Position numbers and translations under genes: made by a program. From assembly GCF_030503895.2 (NCBI RefSeq), contig NZ_CP129970.2, positions 2,217,001 through 2,281,000 on the forward strand: 64,000 nt of DNA. Reading direction: 5' to 3'. Numbering within the stretch: the stretch's first letter is position 1; each line of letters starts with the position of its first letter. A model generated the notes under the pieces. It was not told the DNA's origin and ran no database searches. It saw only the letters and a list, made by a program, of their open reading frames with translations. The stretch comes from Marivirga arenosa (lineage in GTDB: Bacteria; Bacteroidota; Bacteroidia; Cytophagales; Cyclobacteriaceae). Positions 10,199-18,928 of this stretch are shown here, piece by piece.

Positions 10199-11412
10199 TC
10201 AGAAGCCAGTTGATATATTTTCTAATATGTATTCCCGTCTGATTTTTTGCTTAATGTTTTTTAATACTTGCTTAATTATTTTTTCGGATTCATAGCTTTC
10301 TTTATTTGAGAGCATGTTAGCCTTTACCAAAGAAAGATAGATGTGTTCGTCAGGTAATTCATTTTCGACAATTTCCAATAATTCTTTTGCCTCCTCGATC
10401 CTCTGTGCCTTACTTAAACAATAACAAAGGTTCAATTTCGTAATTGGCGAATTAGAAACCGAAATCAATAATTGGTATAGTTTTATTATTTCGTTCCAAT
10501 GCTCAATGTCATTCTTACTTGCTGTTATATGTTTACTTGCAATTACAGCCTCTAAATAGTATTTATTAAGCTTTTCAGGTTTTTCCATATAGTGGAAACC
10601 TAATTTTATAAAGTCGTAATCCCAATTGGTTTTATCCTGCTCAAAGAATGAAACGATTTTGTCATTTTTAATCTTTGCCGGAATTCTTGCAAGATGGAAG
10701 CAAAATAATGCAAGAAGATTTTTTGTGCTTACTCGCTGAAACGTATCGGACAAAATTTTTTTGAAAGTGATAAAGCCTCTAAACACAAATCTTCATTGAT
10801 TATTGAATTGGTTTTTTCGTTGAAAGAGTCAAAACCAATGTTGAAAACTGCATATAGAATTTCCTCTACAATTTTAATTTCTTGATCCGCTATTTGCTCA
10901 AAAGTCAAATCAAAATTTTCATCTTTTGTAGATTGTTGAAAGTCTTTTTTAGCTCTGTTTATGCTTTTGTAAATAGCATCTTGAGATAGTAAAGTACATT
11001 CGCTAATCTCTTTGATGTGCAGTCCAAAGATATTTTTTAAAACAAAAATCATTTTTACTTTTGAAGATGCCTTTTTAGACTTAGATAAAAATAGGATAGT
11101 TTTTAGCCTTAAATCTTCTTTTGGATTTTCTGTTTCTACCTTGCTTTTAAAATCAGATTGCGATTGCTGTCGGCTGTCTTTTTTTATTTGGTTCAAAACT
11201 TCATTTCGGGCAACAATAAAAAGCCAATTTTCTTTGTTGGTAGGAACTTGATTAGGTTTCCAACTTTTTAAAGATTTGTAAAATGAATTTTGAATTGCAT
11301 CTTCGATTTCACTTACATAATTCGCACCGAATTGACTGAAAAGAGCCGAAAATAATTTTCCGTAAAAAGCTCTGTAACTCGATTCGACAACCGAAGAAAT
11401 TTTATTCTTCAT
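10199..11412 (-). CDS. ECF42-type sigma factor, reading frame split at an A7 slippery run
   Basis: RNA polymerase sigma factor of the ECF group that is paired with YCII/DGPF proteins and has a TPR-like C-terminal extension. Frame 1 (11412 to about 10735, 227 residues) carries region 2 (YRAFYGKLFSALFSQFG, EDAIQNSFYKSLKSW, NWLFIVARNEVLNQI) and region 4 (IKEISECTLLSQDAIYKSI), then the linker LCLEALSLSKK. The typical next segment continues only in the -1 frame: ILSDTFQRVSTKNLLALFCF then EQDKTNWDYDFI and helical repeats to 10199. The junction is seven A residues (minus strand of 10756-10762) phased as A AAA AAA. Joined in -1 the protein is about 404 residues, normal for the group. This is either programmed slippage or an indel. 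It overlaps the upstream YCII gene by 11 nt. Confidence 0.75.
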
Positions 11413-11749
11413 ATTCCATTATCGGTCTGATTTCGGTAGTTCCACCCCATAAATGGCAAGGACAACCTTTTACCAATTCTATAATCGTTTCTAAATCTTT
11501 GGCTTGTAGTAAATAGTAGCCACCAATCATTTCTTTGGATTCCAAGAATGTCCCATCTTTAACGATACTATCCTTTCCAGAAATCTTAACACTATTTTCT
11601 TCAAGGCCCTCGCCAGAAATAAAATGACCCGATTTGCCTAACTTTTCCGCGCAAGCCATATGGGAATTTGTTAATTCTTCCATTTCCTTAGGGGAAAGTT
11701 TTTGCATTTTTTCTATGTCTTCATGAAGAAGTAATAAATATTTTTTCAT
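11402..11749 (-). CDS. YCII-related (DGPF-domain) protein, sigma-factor partner
   Basis: A 115-residue YCII/DGPF-domain protein (MKKYLLLLHEDIEKMQKLSP, then GGYYLLQAKDLETIIELVKG and CPCHLWGGTTEIRP near the C-terminus). Members of this family are almost always encoded next to ECF sigma factors with TPR extensions; the exact chemistry is unknown. The start is a clear ATG. Its last codons overlap the ATG of the downstream sigma factor by 11 nt, so the two are translationally coupled, as in the usual gene pair. Confidence 0.82.
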   Translation of the reverse strand: MKKYLLLLHEDIEKMQKLSPKEMEELTNSHMACAEKLGKSGHFISGEGLEENSVKISGKDSIVKDGTFLESKEMIGGYYLLQAKDLETIIELVKGCPCHLWGGTTEIRPIMEYEE

Positions 11750-11881
11750 TGTAAAATGTTTTAGTTCACTCTAAAGACATTTGGTATATTCAATTTTGGA
11801 CATTTTTTTCTAAAAATTTAAAATTTATTCAAATGTTAAATTTTGGGATGATTATATGTTGACACAAAACGCTAAGTCGTT

Positions 11882-11915
11882 GAAATCATAGCATTTCATA
11901 GGATGCTATGGTTTC
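11882..11915 (-). terminator. Stable hairpin downstream of the VOC gene
   Basis: Thirteen-base arms (GAAATCATAGCAT and ATGCTATGGTTTC, one wobble) around an eight-base loop, 24 nt past the stop of the VOC gene. It lacks a good T run, so it may be an RNA-stabilising hairpin rather than a true terminator. The rest of 11750-11938 shows nothing I can name. Confidence 0.4.
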
Positions 11916-11938
11916 ATTTACAAATGTTACCTATCTTT

Positions 11939-12355
11939 TTATTCTTTAATTAATCCTTTATTGTTTTCATTGGGTTCAATCAAGTCCCAAAGATTGCCAT
12001 ATAAATCCTTAAATACAGTAACAGTCCCATATTCAAATTCAGAAGGAGGTCTTATAAAATCTATTTTTCTATCTATCATATTGTTATAATCTCGCCACAG
12101 ATCATCTGTGAATAGAAAAAATCCAACTCGTCCTCCAGATTGATTTCCTATACTTTCCTTTTGTCTTTGATTAGCAGCTTTAGCTAGTAATAAGCAACAT
12201 TCTTTTGCTCCTGGTGGAGCGACCATCACCCATCTTTTCTTTTCATCTATTCTCGTGTCCTCAAGAAGTGTAAAATCCAACTTTTCCGTATAAAATTCAA
12301 TCGCCTCATCATAATCCTCAACTACTAAAGCGATATGTGCTATTCTTTGGTACAT
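11939..12355 (-). CDS. VOC-superfamily (glyoxalase/bleomycin-resistance-like) protein
   Basis: Single-domain vicinal-oxygen-chelate protein of 138 residues. The N-terminal half IAHIALVVEDYDEAIEFYTE begins with the usual HxxLxVxDxxxAxxFY pattern, and the C-terminal half ends with FKDLYGNLWDLIEP, the DPxGNxxEL-type strand. VOC proteins bind a divalent metal and act as lyases, dioxygenases or antibiotic-binding proteins. The substrate cannot be told from sequence. Close relatives are often simply called glyoxalase-family. It stands alone; 19 nt before its ATG lies a short motif that recurs at 17941. Confidence 0.85.
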   Translation of the reverse strand: MYQRIAHIALVVEDYDEAIEFYTEKLDFTLLEDTRIDEKKRWVMVAPPGAKECCLLLAKAANQRQKESIGNQSGGRVGFFLFTDDLWRDYNNMIDRKIDFIRPPSEFEYGTVTVFKDLYGNLWDLIEPNENNKGLIKE

Positions 12356-12374
12356 TGTTTATTTTAATTGAGGC

Positions 12375-12397
12375 TAACGTTCTGTTTAAGAACAGTA
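12375..12397. repeat. Short intergenic motif, copy 1
   Basis: A 23-nt motif beginning TAACGTTCTG and ending AGAACAGTA, directly upstream of the VOC gene start. It aligns at about 20 of 24 positions with the copy at 17941-17964. Its function is unknown. Confidence 0.35.
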
Positions 12398-12512
12398 TTG
12401 AATTAGCGCTCTTAAATTTCATTTCACATAGCAATATACCTAATTAAGCAAAAAAACGGCTCAAGTTTATATTGAATCGCTATTGCTTTTATACCCCGTT
12501 TGGCACAATATT

Positions 12513-13421
12513 TTAATTCAAACTCCTAAATTCACTCGGGCTCATACCTGTTTTGGCCTTAAACAGATTGCTAAAGTGTTGCGGATACTCAAAACCCAGC
12601 GCATAGCCAATCTCGCTAATGGATTGCTTAGAATTCAGTAAGGTGTTTTTCGCACGTTCAATCAAGAAAAGATGGATGTGTTCTTGGGCTGATTTACCGG
12701 TTTCTTTTTTCAATAGATCACTTAAATAGTTTGAAGAGAAATTTAATTCATTTGCAAAATATTGTACATTGGGGATACCGACTTCATGCACCATCTCTGT
12801 TTGATAAAAGGCTTTGATAAGCCTTTCAAATTTTGAGACGATGTCTGTGTTTAAATTGGTTCTTGTATAAAATTGACGATCGTAGAATCGCGTGCAATAA
12901 TCCAGTAGGAGTTCAATGTTCGATAAAATCAGGTTCTGACTGTGTTTGTCTAAATTTTGGCTATATTCTTTCACTATCTTATCTAAAAGACCTTCTATAG
13001 TAGCCAACTCTTCCTCTGACAGATGCAAGGCTTCATTCACATCATAATTGAAAAATGAATAGGTATCAATTTTATCCGATAAGGTTGATTTTCTAATTAA
13101 ATCGGGATGAAAAGCTAATGTCCAACCTTCATCACTTTCTTGTGCGGACATATCACCCTCAAACCTAGTTACCTGGCCGGGAGATGTAAATACCAAGGTG
13201 CCTTCCTCATAGTCATAGGAATTTTTACCATAAAATAAATTCCCGCAGCCTAATTGTTTGAGCGTGATTTGATACAGATTATTGATGACTTTCACGCCAT
13301 TAAAGTCAAGCTTTGTGTCAAAATCCTTCGTTTGAACTACTGTGACCAAAGGATGCTTGGGTGCAGGAAGCCCCATAGCTTGATGTGCCTGACTGATTGA
13401 ATTGATTTGATAAGATTCCAT
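12513..13421 (-). CDS. AraC-family transcriptional regulator
   Basis: A 302-residue regulator with an N-terminal cupin-like effector domain (about residues 25-170) and a C-terminal double helix-turn-helix DNA-binding domain (about residues 200-300). The end reads ISEIGYALGFEYPQHFSNLF followed by KTGMSPSEFR, the AraC signature. The divergent half ANELNFSSNYLSDLLKKETG is the first HTH. It lies downstream of, and on the same strand as, an SDR / membrane protein / Hsp31 cluster, and 59 nt separate it from the SDR stop, so it probably controls that cluster (inference). The ligand is unknown. Confidence 0.9.
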   Translation of the reverse strand: MESYQINSISQAHQAMGLPAPKHPLVTVVQTKDFDTKLDFNGVKVINNLYQITLKQLGCGNLFYGKNSYDYEEGTLVFTSPGQVTRFEGDMSAQESDEGWTLAFHPDLIRKSTLSDKIDTYSFFNYDVNEALHLSEEELATIEGLLDKIVKEYSQNLDKHSQNLILSNIELLLDYCTRFYDRQFYTRTNLNTDIVSKFERLIKAFYQTEMVHEVGIPNVQYFANELNFSSNYLSDLLKKETGKSAQEHIHLFLIERAKNTLLNSKQSISEIGYALGFEYPQHFSNLFKAKTGMSPSEFRSLN

Positions 13422-13480
13422 CTTGTTTCTGTATTTAAAGAGATAGGATTGTTCCCTATCTCTTTCACTAATTTAAATAA

Positions 13481-14302
13481 TTATAAGCCGAACTGCTGTT
13501 CTTGCATGGTAAAAAATTCTTCATCGGACATATTTGAACGAGCTGCTAACAATTGCTTTGCATCTGCCCCCGCTCTGTAGCGTAAAGTATCTTTTCCATC
13601 GGTAGCCGCAGTATAAATCACCTCAGCAATTTGCTCAGCTTTGCTCATATTGGAAGGATCCATGGAAGCCTGCATAGCTTTGGTAAATGCGCCAACAAAT
13701 TCATTATACTCTGTCAGTTCTGGATTATGCTGCATGTCTAAAGAACGACCACCAAAATCAGTGGCTACACCACCCGGTTCAACCAGTTTTACCTTCACTC
13801 CAATTTGCGCCATTTCCCAGCGCAAGGATTCCGAAAATCCTTCCACCGCCCACTTTGTGGAATGATACAGAGGCATTAAGGGAAAAGTCATTTTTCCTCC
13901 GATAGAAGATATATTAATAAACATTCCTTCTTTATTGGCTCTGAAGTGGGGCAATACTTCTTGCGTAACATCAAATAGCCCCTGTACATTCACTCCAAAT
14001 TGACGGATAATGCTTTCTCGTTTGGCGGATTCAAAAGTTCCCATCAAAGCGTATCCAGCATTATTGAGTACCACATCAATTTTACCAAATTTCTCTATTC
14101 CTTCTTTTAATGAACTTTTGATAGTATCAATTTCTAATACATCAAGCTTATTCACCAATACATTATCTAAGCTTTTAAGCTCAGACTCCTTCTCAGGTGT
14201 TCGCATCGTAGCGATTACGTTCCATCCTTTTTCTTGAAATAATAAGGCAGTTGCTCTTCCTATTCCTGAGCTGGCTCCTGTTATTAAAATGGTCTTGTTC
14301 AT
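13481..14302 (-). CDS. Short-chain dehydrogenase/reductase (SDR)
   Basis: Classical SDR of 273 residues. It shows the cofactor motif TGASSGIG (residues 9-16), the structural motif NNAG (80-83), the catalytic Ser133, and Tyr146-x3-Lys150 in YHSTK. Arg34 just after the second strand (ATMRTP) suggests NADPH preference. The substrate is not predictable; similar genes neighbouring AraC regulators in Bacteroidota reduce reactive carbonyls. Start is ATG. It follows the four-TM membrane gene by 19 nt, so an operon with Hsp31 is likely. Confidence 0.9.
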   Translation of the reverse strand: MNKTILITGASSGIGRATALLFQEKGWNVIATMRTPEKESELKSLDNVLVNKLDVLEIDTIKSSLKEGIEKFGKIDVVLNNAGYALMGTFESAKRESIIRQFGVNVQGLFDVTQEVLPHFRANKEGMFINISSIGGKMTFPLMPLYHSTKWAVEGFSESLRWEMAQIGVKVKLVEPGGVATDFGGRSLDMQHNPELTEYNEFVGAFTKAMQASMDPSNMSKAEQIAEVIYTAATDGKDTLRYRAGADAKQLLAARSNMSDEEFFTMQEQQFGL

Positions 14303-14321
14303 GTTTTTTATTTTTATGTGT

Positions 14322-14825
14322 TTAGTTTAATAAAGCGTTTAGGTAAGTCTTTACTGAGAGGTAAGAGATAGATTCTACGATCAAAAGACCTAGGAAATAG
14401 ATCGATATACCGTAGGATACACCTCTCCATAAAGGTTGCTTGATCCATAAAATTAAGACCAAGAGTATGATTGTCAGGACAATGCTTAGCCCCAAGATGA
14501 TTTTAGGCACACTTTTGTTCACACCTTCCATTCGCTCTACTTCCTGATTTTTGAATTCAGACGGATCTGCTTGATAGATTTCCGTTTTGGTCTTCAAAAG
14601 ACTTTTTTGATTGACTACAAACCCAATACCGCTCACTAACAGTAATATGCTGATCACTAAAAAGCTATTTCTTAAACCCTGCGTGATAGGGTTAAGCTGG
14701 CTAAAATGCAGTAGGATAGCGGCTAGGAGAAGGGCTACACCAAAAATGATGATTTGCATACCTGTGGCTCTTTGGGCAGCGATATAAATTTCGAACTGCT
14801 TCATAATTTCCATGTCTTCTGTCAT
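14322..14825 (-). CDS. Four-helix integral membrane protein, unknown function
   Basis: A 167-residue protein with four predicted transmembrane helices: IIIFGVALLLAAILLHF, FLVISILLLVSGIGFVV, IILGLSIVLTIILLVLILWI and YGISIYFLGLLIVESISYL. Between helices two and three lies a charged loop. I do not recognise a named family. It sits 11 nt after the Hsp31-like gene and 19 nt before the SDR gene on the same strand, so it is probably co-expressed with them. Confidence 0.65.
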   Translation of the reverse strand: MTEDMEIMKQFEIYIAAQRATGMQIIIFGVALLLAAILLHFSQLNPITQGLRNSFLVISILLLVSGIGFVVNQKSLLKTKTEIYQADPSEFKNQEVERMEGVNKSVPKIILGLSIVLTIILLVLILWIKQPLWRGVSYGISIYFLGLLIVESISYLSVKTYLNALLN

Positions 14826-14836
14826 TTTAAAAGCTA

Positions 14837-15706
14837 TTAGTTGACCTGTAATTCATGGAATAAGATATCCACGGTGATTTTGCCCAGCTCGTCACAAGCC
14901 TTCGGACTGTCCCCTGAAATAAGCTTTCGATCGATATGAGTAGCGCCTGTGATTTTGTCATTTATCACTTCAATTCCTTCTTTCTCTAGTGCTTCACATT
15001 GAAACCATGGAAGTTGTCCGGGTAAATAACCCAAGGAAGGGGACTGTTTATCAAACTTGTCGGGAAAAGCAACCATTTTATATCCCTGGTAAGGGTTGGG
15101 CTCATCTTTTTTGTCCTTTGCTATCATAGCAGCGGGGCCATGACATACTGCAATCAAGTATCGCTCAGATGATTTTATCCAGCGAAGCAATTTTCCTACG
15201 TTTTCATCTTCAGGCAGACCAAGCATAGCGCCATGGCCACCTGGTAGAAAAAGTGCAATGTAATTTGAAGTATCATTCAGCTCATCATTTTCAATGAGCT
15301 TTTTGAGTGATAATGGATTATTAAATTTTAATTGGTTTTCAGTTCTAAATTTGATAACTGCCTCATCCTTGAGAGGTACTGACCATTCCTCTAAAATAGC
15401 CGCTTTACCTGTTGGAGTTACCACCTCAAAATTAAAGCCGCCATTCACTAAGTGCATTAACGAAACCATGGTTTCCTGTACATTATTGCCTGTAGAAAAC
15501 TGTTTACCATTGGCCATTTCAAAATAGCGTTCTTCAGTGCACAGCACTAAAATTTTCTTTTCTCCGCTATACTTTTTACCTCCGAAGTTGGTGGCTTTAA
15601 ATCCGCTTACTTTATCTACCCCTAGCATTCTGCCCATTGGAGAGGGGATATATCCAGGGCCATTTTTTTCTTTTGTAGGGGCAATTCCGAATATCTTTTT
15701 AATCAT
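14837..15706 (-). CDS. hchA: Hsp31/HchA-like DJ-1 superfamily protein
   Basis: A 289-residue type-1 glutamine-amidotransferase-like protein of the DJ-1/PfpI superfamily, most similar in layout to Hsp31 (HchA), a holding chaperone with glutathione-independent glyoxalase III and deglycase-type activities. The nucleophile elbow is AVCHGPAAMIA (Cys188, His189), with the matching Glu78 in GNNVQETM. HchA landmarks are FLPGGHGAMLGLPED, MVAFPDKFDKQSPSLGYLPG and DRKLISGDSP. It is the first gene of a minus-strand cluster with a membrane protein, an SDR and an AraC regulator, a plausible carbonyl/electrophile stress unit (inference). Confidence 0.85.
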   Translation of the reverse strand: MIKKIFGIAPTKEKNGPGYIPSPMGRMLGVDKVSGFKATNFGGKKYSGEKKILVLCTEERYFEMANGKQFSTGNNVQETMVSLMHLVNGGFNFEVVTPTGKAAILEEWSVPLKDEAVIKFRTENQLKFNNPLSLKKLIENDELNDTSNYIALFLPGGHGAMLGLPEDENVGKLLRWIKSSERYLIAVCHGPAAMIAKDKKDEPNPYQGYKMVAFPDKFDKQSPSLGYLPGQLPWFQCEALEKEGIEVINDKITGATHIDRKLISGDSPKACDELGKITVDILFHELQVN

Positions 15707-15913
15707 GGTTCCTCATTTTTTATTTGTTTTACAAATTTCTATGAATCAAAATGAGGGAACTAAATGATTTCTCGGAAAGACTAAATGAAATTAAGGAAGT
15801 TCATTTTTTATGGTCGTGCGTTCTTATTGCAAATAATGCTAAGTATATGAAAATTAGTCGATTAAAAAGAACCAAACTTTCGGATAATTACATAGTTTCC
15901 TACGAATCAGAAC

Positions 15914-17197
15914 TTATTTCCTTAGTGCCTTTTTTCTGCCAATAAATTGTACCCATTGAATAAAATTGAATTCGAGATGGTCGAACATCATCTTTTCCCC
16001 TTCAACACTCATGTGTAAGTTAGGATTGTAACGTAGATTTGTCCTCAAAAGACTTGTACCTGTCTTTGTCACCCTGATATCCCAACCAAATGTAACTCCT
16101 AAAGCCAATTTATTTTCAGTGTAATCGACACCATTCACTGATGTATTCAAGTTTTCATAGGAAATGATTGGTCCTACAAAAGGCACAAAACCGAGGTAGT
16201 TAAAAAGGAATTTAACTGACTCAACTCCAACTGAATGTCTTCTAGTTCTAATTTCAGTGCCAAAACCTTCAAACCGGTCACCATAAGTTCGGTAAGCCAA
16301 ATTTACATTTGCATCAATGTTATTGAAATATCTACCGAAAGTGAGGTCAGGTAGAATAGCAGCAGAATAATTATCATATAAAAATGGATGATTTTCCTTC
16401 AAATAAGTGGATTTGTTCATTTGTAAGGCAGCGGAAGGCCCTATTCCAAAAAACCATGCACTCAATAAGTTTTCACTTTTAAGTTTTTTATAATAATCAT
16501 TTAATTGCCTCGCTGCACTAGGTGTTCTAAAGTGCCGGTCTGTGTCAATATATCTTAGCAAGCTTAAATTAACCGATACTGGGTTCAATCTGACATCAGC
16601 TGTTTCGGTTGGGGAAATATAATAGTCAAATTCATTTTGGTAGTTATAATATCCTGAAGCTGAAATATGCCACTTATCAGATGTGTAAGTCAACCCAAAC
16701 TGTAAGGGATGAATAAAGCGACCATAGGATGGGATACCGTTGCTACTATTACTCTCTTCTGATTCCTGAGAAAAACGAAACCTTCTGAAACTAATACCTA
16801 AAAAGGGGCTTAATCTTTGGGGTTGAAGTTTTAAGGGGTAGAGTCGCATACCTGTTTCAACTCCTTGATAAACGTCTAATTGATTTATTCCACTTGGTTT
16901 ATCTTGCAGCGTTAGAAAGGATAATGGGAAAGTCACATAGAAGTCAGCATGGCCCCAAAAGTGGATACCACCAATTGTCAACCTAGGCATTAAGGTACTT
17001 CCGAAATCGGTATCTTGCTTAACACCGTTAATAAATTGCTGTGTTGTGCCACCACTCAAATAGTTCAAATCACCACCGTATGTCAGCCAAGCAAATCGTG
17101 TACTCTTGTCTAAATAGGATTGAGTATATACACTATCTGATTGACCATTTAATTTTATTGAGACAAGTAGGCTAAATACTATAAAAACAGCTTTCAT
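15914..17197 (-). CDS. Exported outer-membrane-like protein, unknown
   Basis: A 427-residue protein with a signal peptide (MKAVFIVFSLLVSIKLNGQ). The body alternates amphipathic strands rich in Tyr, Phe and Gly (for example PFLGISFRRFRFSQ, FGLTYTSDKWHISASGYYNY, LALGVTFGWDI) and ends with an aromatic strand, which suggests an outer-membrane beta-barrel. No named family is recognised. It stands alone. The 226-nt gap upstream (17198-17423) has no gene; it contains only a start-less open stretch of about 42 codons on the minus strand. Confidence 0.6.
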   Translation of the reverse strand: MKAVFIVFSLLVSIKLNGQSDSVYTQSYLDKSTRFAWLTYGGDLNYLSGGTTQQFINGVKQDTDFGSTLMPRLTIGGIHFWGHADFYVTFPLSFLTLQDKPSGINQLDVYQGVETGMRLYPLKLQPQRLSPFLGISFRRFRFSQESEESNSSNGIPSYGRFIHPLQFGLTYTSDKWHISASGYYNYQNEFDYYISPTETADVRLNPVSVNLSLLRYIDTDRHFRTPSAARQLNDYYKKLKSENLLSAWFFGIGPSAALQMNKSTYLKENHPFLYDNYSAAILPDLTFGRYFNNIDANVNLAYRTYGDRFEGFGTEIRTRRHSVGVESVKFLFNYLGFVPFVGPIISYENLNTSVNGVDYTENKLALGVTFGWDIRVTKTGTSLLRTNLRYNPNLHMSVEGEKMMFDHLEFNFIQWVQFIGRKKALRK

Positions 17198-17423
17198 ACT
17201 TCATCTTCTTAATTGCAAGTATCGGGCGCGTGTAAAAACCGTGGGCCACTATTAATTAAGGTAATGAAGATAGCAATTTTTACTTTGTTACCAATGGCTC
17301 GGTTGCTTTGCCTACTAAAGTTCCAATGAGGCTATGATCCTGCCAGCCAAAAATTGCGGTAATCAACTGTTTTGCTTGCAAGAAACTGCTGAAGCGTATG
17401 GTTAATACTTAGTGTTACAGACT

Positions 17424-17927
17424 TTATTTAACTGTTTCCAAAAGTTCATCAGCCCAGTCATATTTCTCTTTTGATGTCTTTAGGAATTCAGGTGATTTCG
17501 TATCCACATACTCACCATCTGGGCTGATCCAGCGGATCATTCTGTTGTCCCAAAAATAGTATCGAGATTCTTCAATTGTGGTTTTGTCCTGATCGTACCC
17601 CGATTCTGCAGGTGGCATGTTATATCTAAATTCCTTGAGGAAAATAAAGTAGATTTGTCCGTTCAGGTAATAGAATTCCGCCACGGTCTTACCCATGTGA
17701 CCATAGTACCTTGCCTCGATTAAACGAACTTCTTGTGAATCCTTAAATGCTTTTAATTCTCCTCCCTCGGATGAATTTTCAAAATCATCTGCTGTCAGCG
17801 TCTTATAGGTTGATTTATTATCTTGAGTCTCATTGTATAGTTTCTTAATCTCTGTTATTCCATCAGTTTGACCGAAAACAGTTATTGTGAAAAGCAAAAA
17901 TATTGTCGACAGTAAAGAGTAACTCAT
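17424..17927 (-). CDS. Hypothetical exported protein
   Basis: A 167-residue protein with a signal peptide (MSYSLLSTIFLLFTITVFGQ). The mature part is mixed alpha/beta, with KLYNETQDNKSTYKTL, an aromatic segment EFYYLNGQIYFIFLKEFRY and YYFWDNRMIRWISPDGEYV. It resembles small periplasmic proteins of Bacteroidota that are described only as hypothetical. No catalytic motif is seen. Start is ATG; the copy-2 intergenic motif lies 13 nt upstream. Confidence 0.6.
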   Translation of the reverse strand: MSYSLLSTIFLLFTITVFGQTDGITEIKKLYNETQDNKSTYKTLTADDFENSSEGGELKAFKDSQEVRLIEARYYGHMGKTVAEFYYLNGQIYFIFLKEFRYNMPPAESGYDQDKTTIEESRYYFWDNRMIRWISPDGEYVDTKSPEFLKTSKEKYDWADELLETVK

Positions 17928-17940
17928 GGAGGATTTTCTG

Positions 17941-17964
17941 TAACGGTCTGGTATAAGAATAGTA
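17941..17964. repeat. Short intergenic motif, copy 2
   Basis: TAACGGTCTG to AGAATAGTA, matching the copy at 12375-12397 and likewise sitting immediately 5' of a minus-strand start codon. Confidence 0.35.
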
Positions 17965-18007
17965 GCGGATTTTTATGCGCTATCTTTTCGGTTAAACACA
18001 GACCCTA

Positions 18008-18928
18008 TTATTCTTTACTTACTTTAGTTTTAGCGATTAAACCGCTATTATTTTTATACAATGTTGTGTGGCGTTTTTTAATTTCCGATATCAAATTGAG
18101 AGTAAAATCATTGTCCTTCATTTTGCAAGAATAAAATTGTGGATTACTAATTATTTTTTTCAATTCAGGAATGTTCAAATCTTGAGAACAGTAATATCCT
18201 TCCACCAATCTTAATCTTTGATAAGGATTAAATTTTCTTTTGATAATAGACTTTTCAATTAGACTTTGAAATGTCTCTGACTCAACAAACTTTACAGAAT
18301 CTAAAATCCCTAAATCTTTTACAATAGATATTACTTTTTTAATGAAGTCCAAAGAAGGTAATTCATCAAGGATTTCTTCTCTATAGTTTCTTTTTACGAC
18401 TCTTAATTCCCTTAAAACATTAATGGCAGATTGATTTATTAAACCTTGCTCTTTTAATCTGTTTAATAGTTTTATAAATGAAAATTCAAAAATTCCATTC
18501 TCCGCATTTTTAAACACTAAATAATTCCTTAATCCAACAAAAAGGCAATCGCAAAACCAGGCAAAACCTAAAGTAGTTTTCGGAACAGTCTTAATTATGT
18601 CAAAATACTTCTCACAATCTTTAATGTCCTTTTTATAATCTGTCTTTGGATTGAAATGACTTATTATATCTTTAAATCTATCATTTGGGTCAATAATGGT
18701 TTTTGATTCTTTTTGTAAATGCTTGATAAATAAACTACCATTTTTAGATAAATAATTGAGCTTCGAGTATGTATAGTAGGATATTGACCAATCATCCTTA
18801 GAGTAGATTTTTTTTAATCTTTTTAAAGTTTCAAAATCTTCAGCGACAATTAATAAATCTCTATCACTGTATTTGTCAAAATCTGCTCTTAATGAGCTAC
18901 CGAAAATTGCGATACTAAAATTTTTCAT
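18008..18928 (-). CDS. Nucleotidyltransferase-domain protein
   Basis: About 306 residues. The N-terminal polymerase-beta-type nucleotidyltransferase domain begins at once: FGSSLRADFDKYSDRDLLI holds the G-S motif (residues 10-11) and the metal-binding D-x-D pair (Asp22, Asp24). The remaining two thirds is alpha-helical, with FAWFCDCLFVGLRNYLVF and LRELRVVKRNYREE, and has no obvious HEPN RxxxxH motif. The frame extends to 19006, but the ATG at 18928 is chosen because it forms an ATGA overlap with the stop of the upstream pentapeptide/membrane gene and puts the domain at the N-terminus. The activity could be modification of a protein, an RNA or a small molecule; the pairing suggests a two-gene system. 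Confidence 0.72.
   Translation of the reverse strand: MKNFSIAIFGSSLRADFDKYSDRDLLIVAEDFETLKRLKKIYSKDDWSISYYTYSKLNYLSKNGSLFIKHLQKESKTIIDPNDRFKDIISHFNPKTDYKKDIKDCEKYFDIIKTVPKTTLGFAWFCDCLFVGLRNYLVFKNAENGIFEFSFIKLLNRLKEQGLINQSAINVLRELRVVKRNYREEILDELPSLDFIKKVISIVKDLGILDSVKFVESETFQSLIEKSIIKRKFNPYQRLRLVEGYYCSQDLNIPELKKIISNPQFYSCKMKDNDFTLNLISEIKKRHTTLYKNNSGLIAKTKVSKE

Noticed and set aside
15751-15945. Plus-strand open frame of 64 codons between hchA and the exported-protein gene
   Set aside because: It overlaps the 3' end of the convergent gene and its protein has no family-like pattern; probably chance.
17198-17423. Start-less open stretch on the minus strand encoding QAKQLITAIFGWQDHSLIG
   Set aside because: It is only about 42 codons, has no start codon and no family I can name; it may be a gene remnant but cannot be supported.
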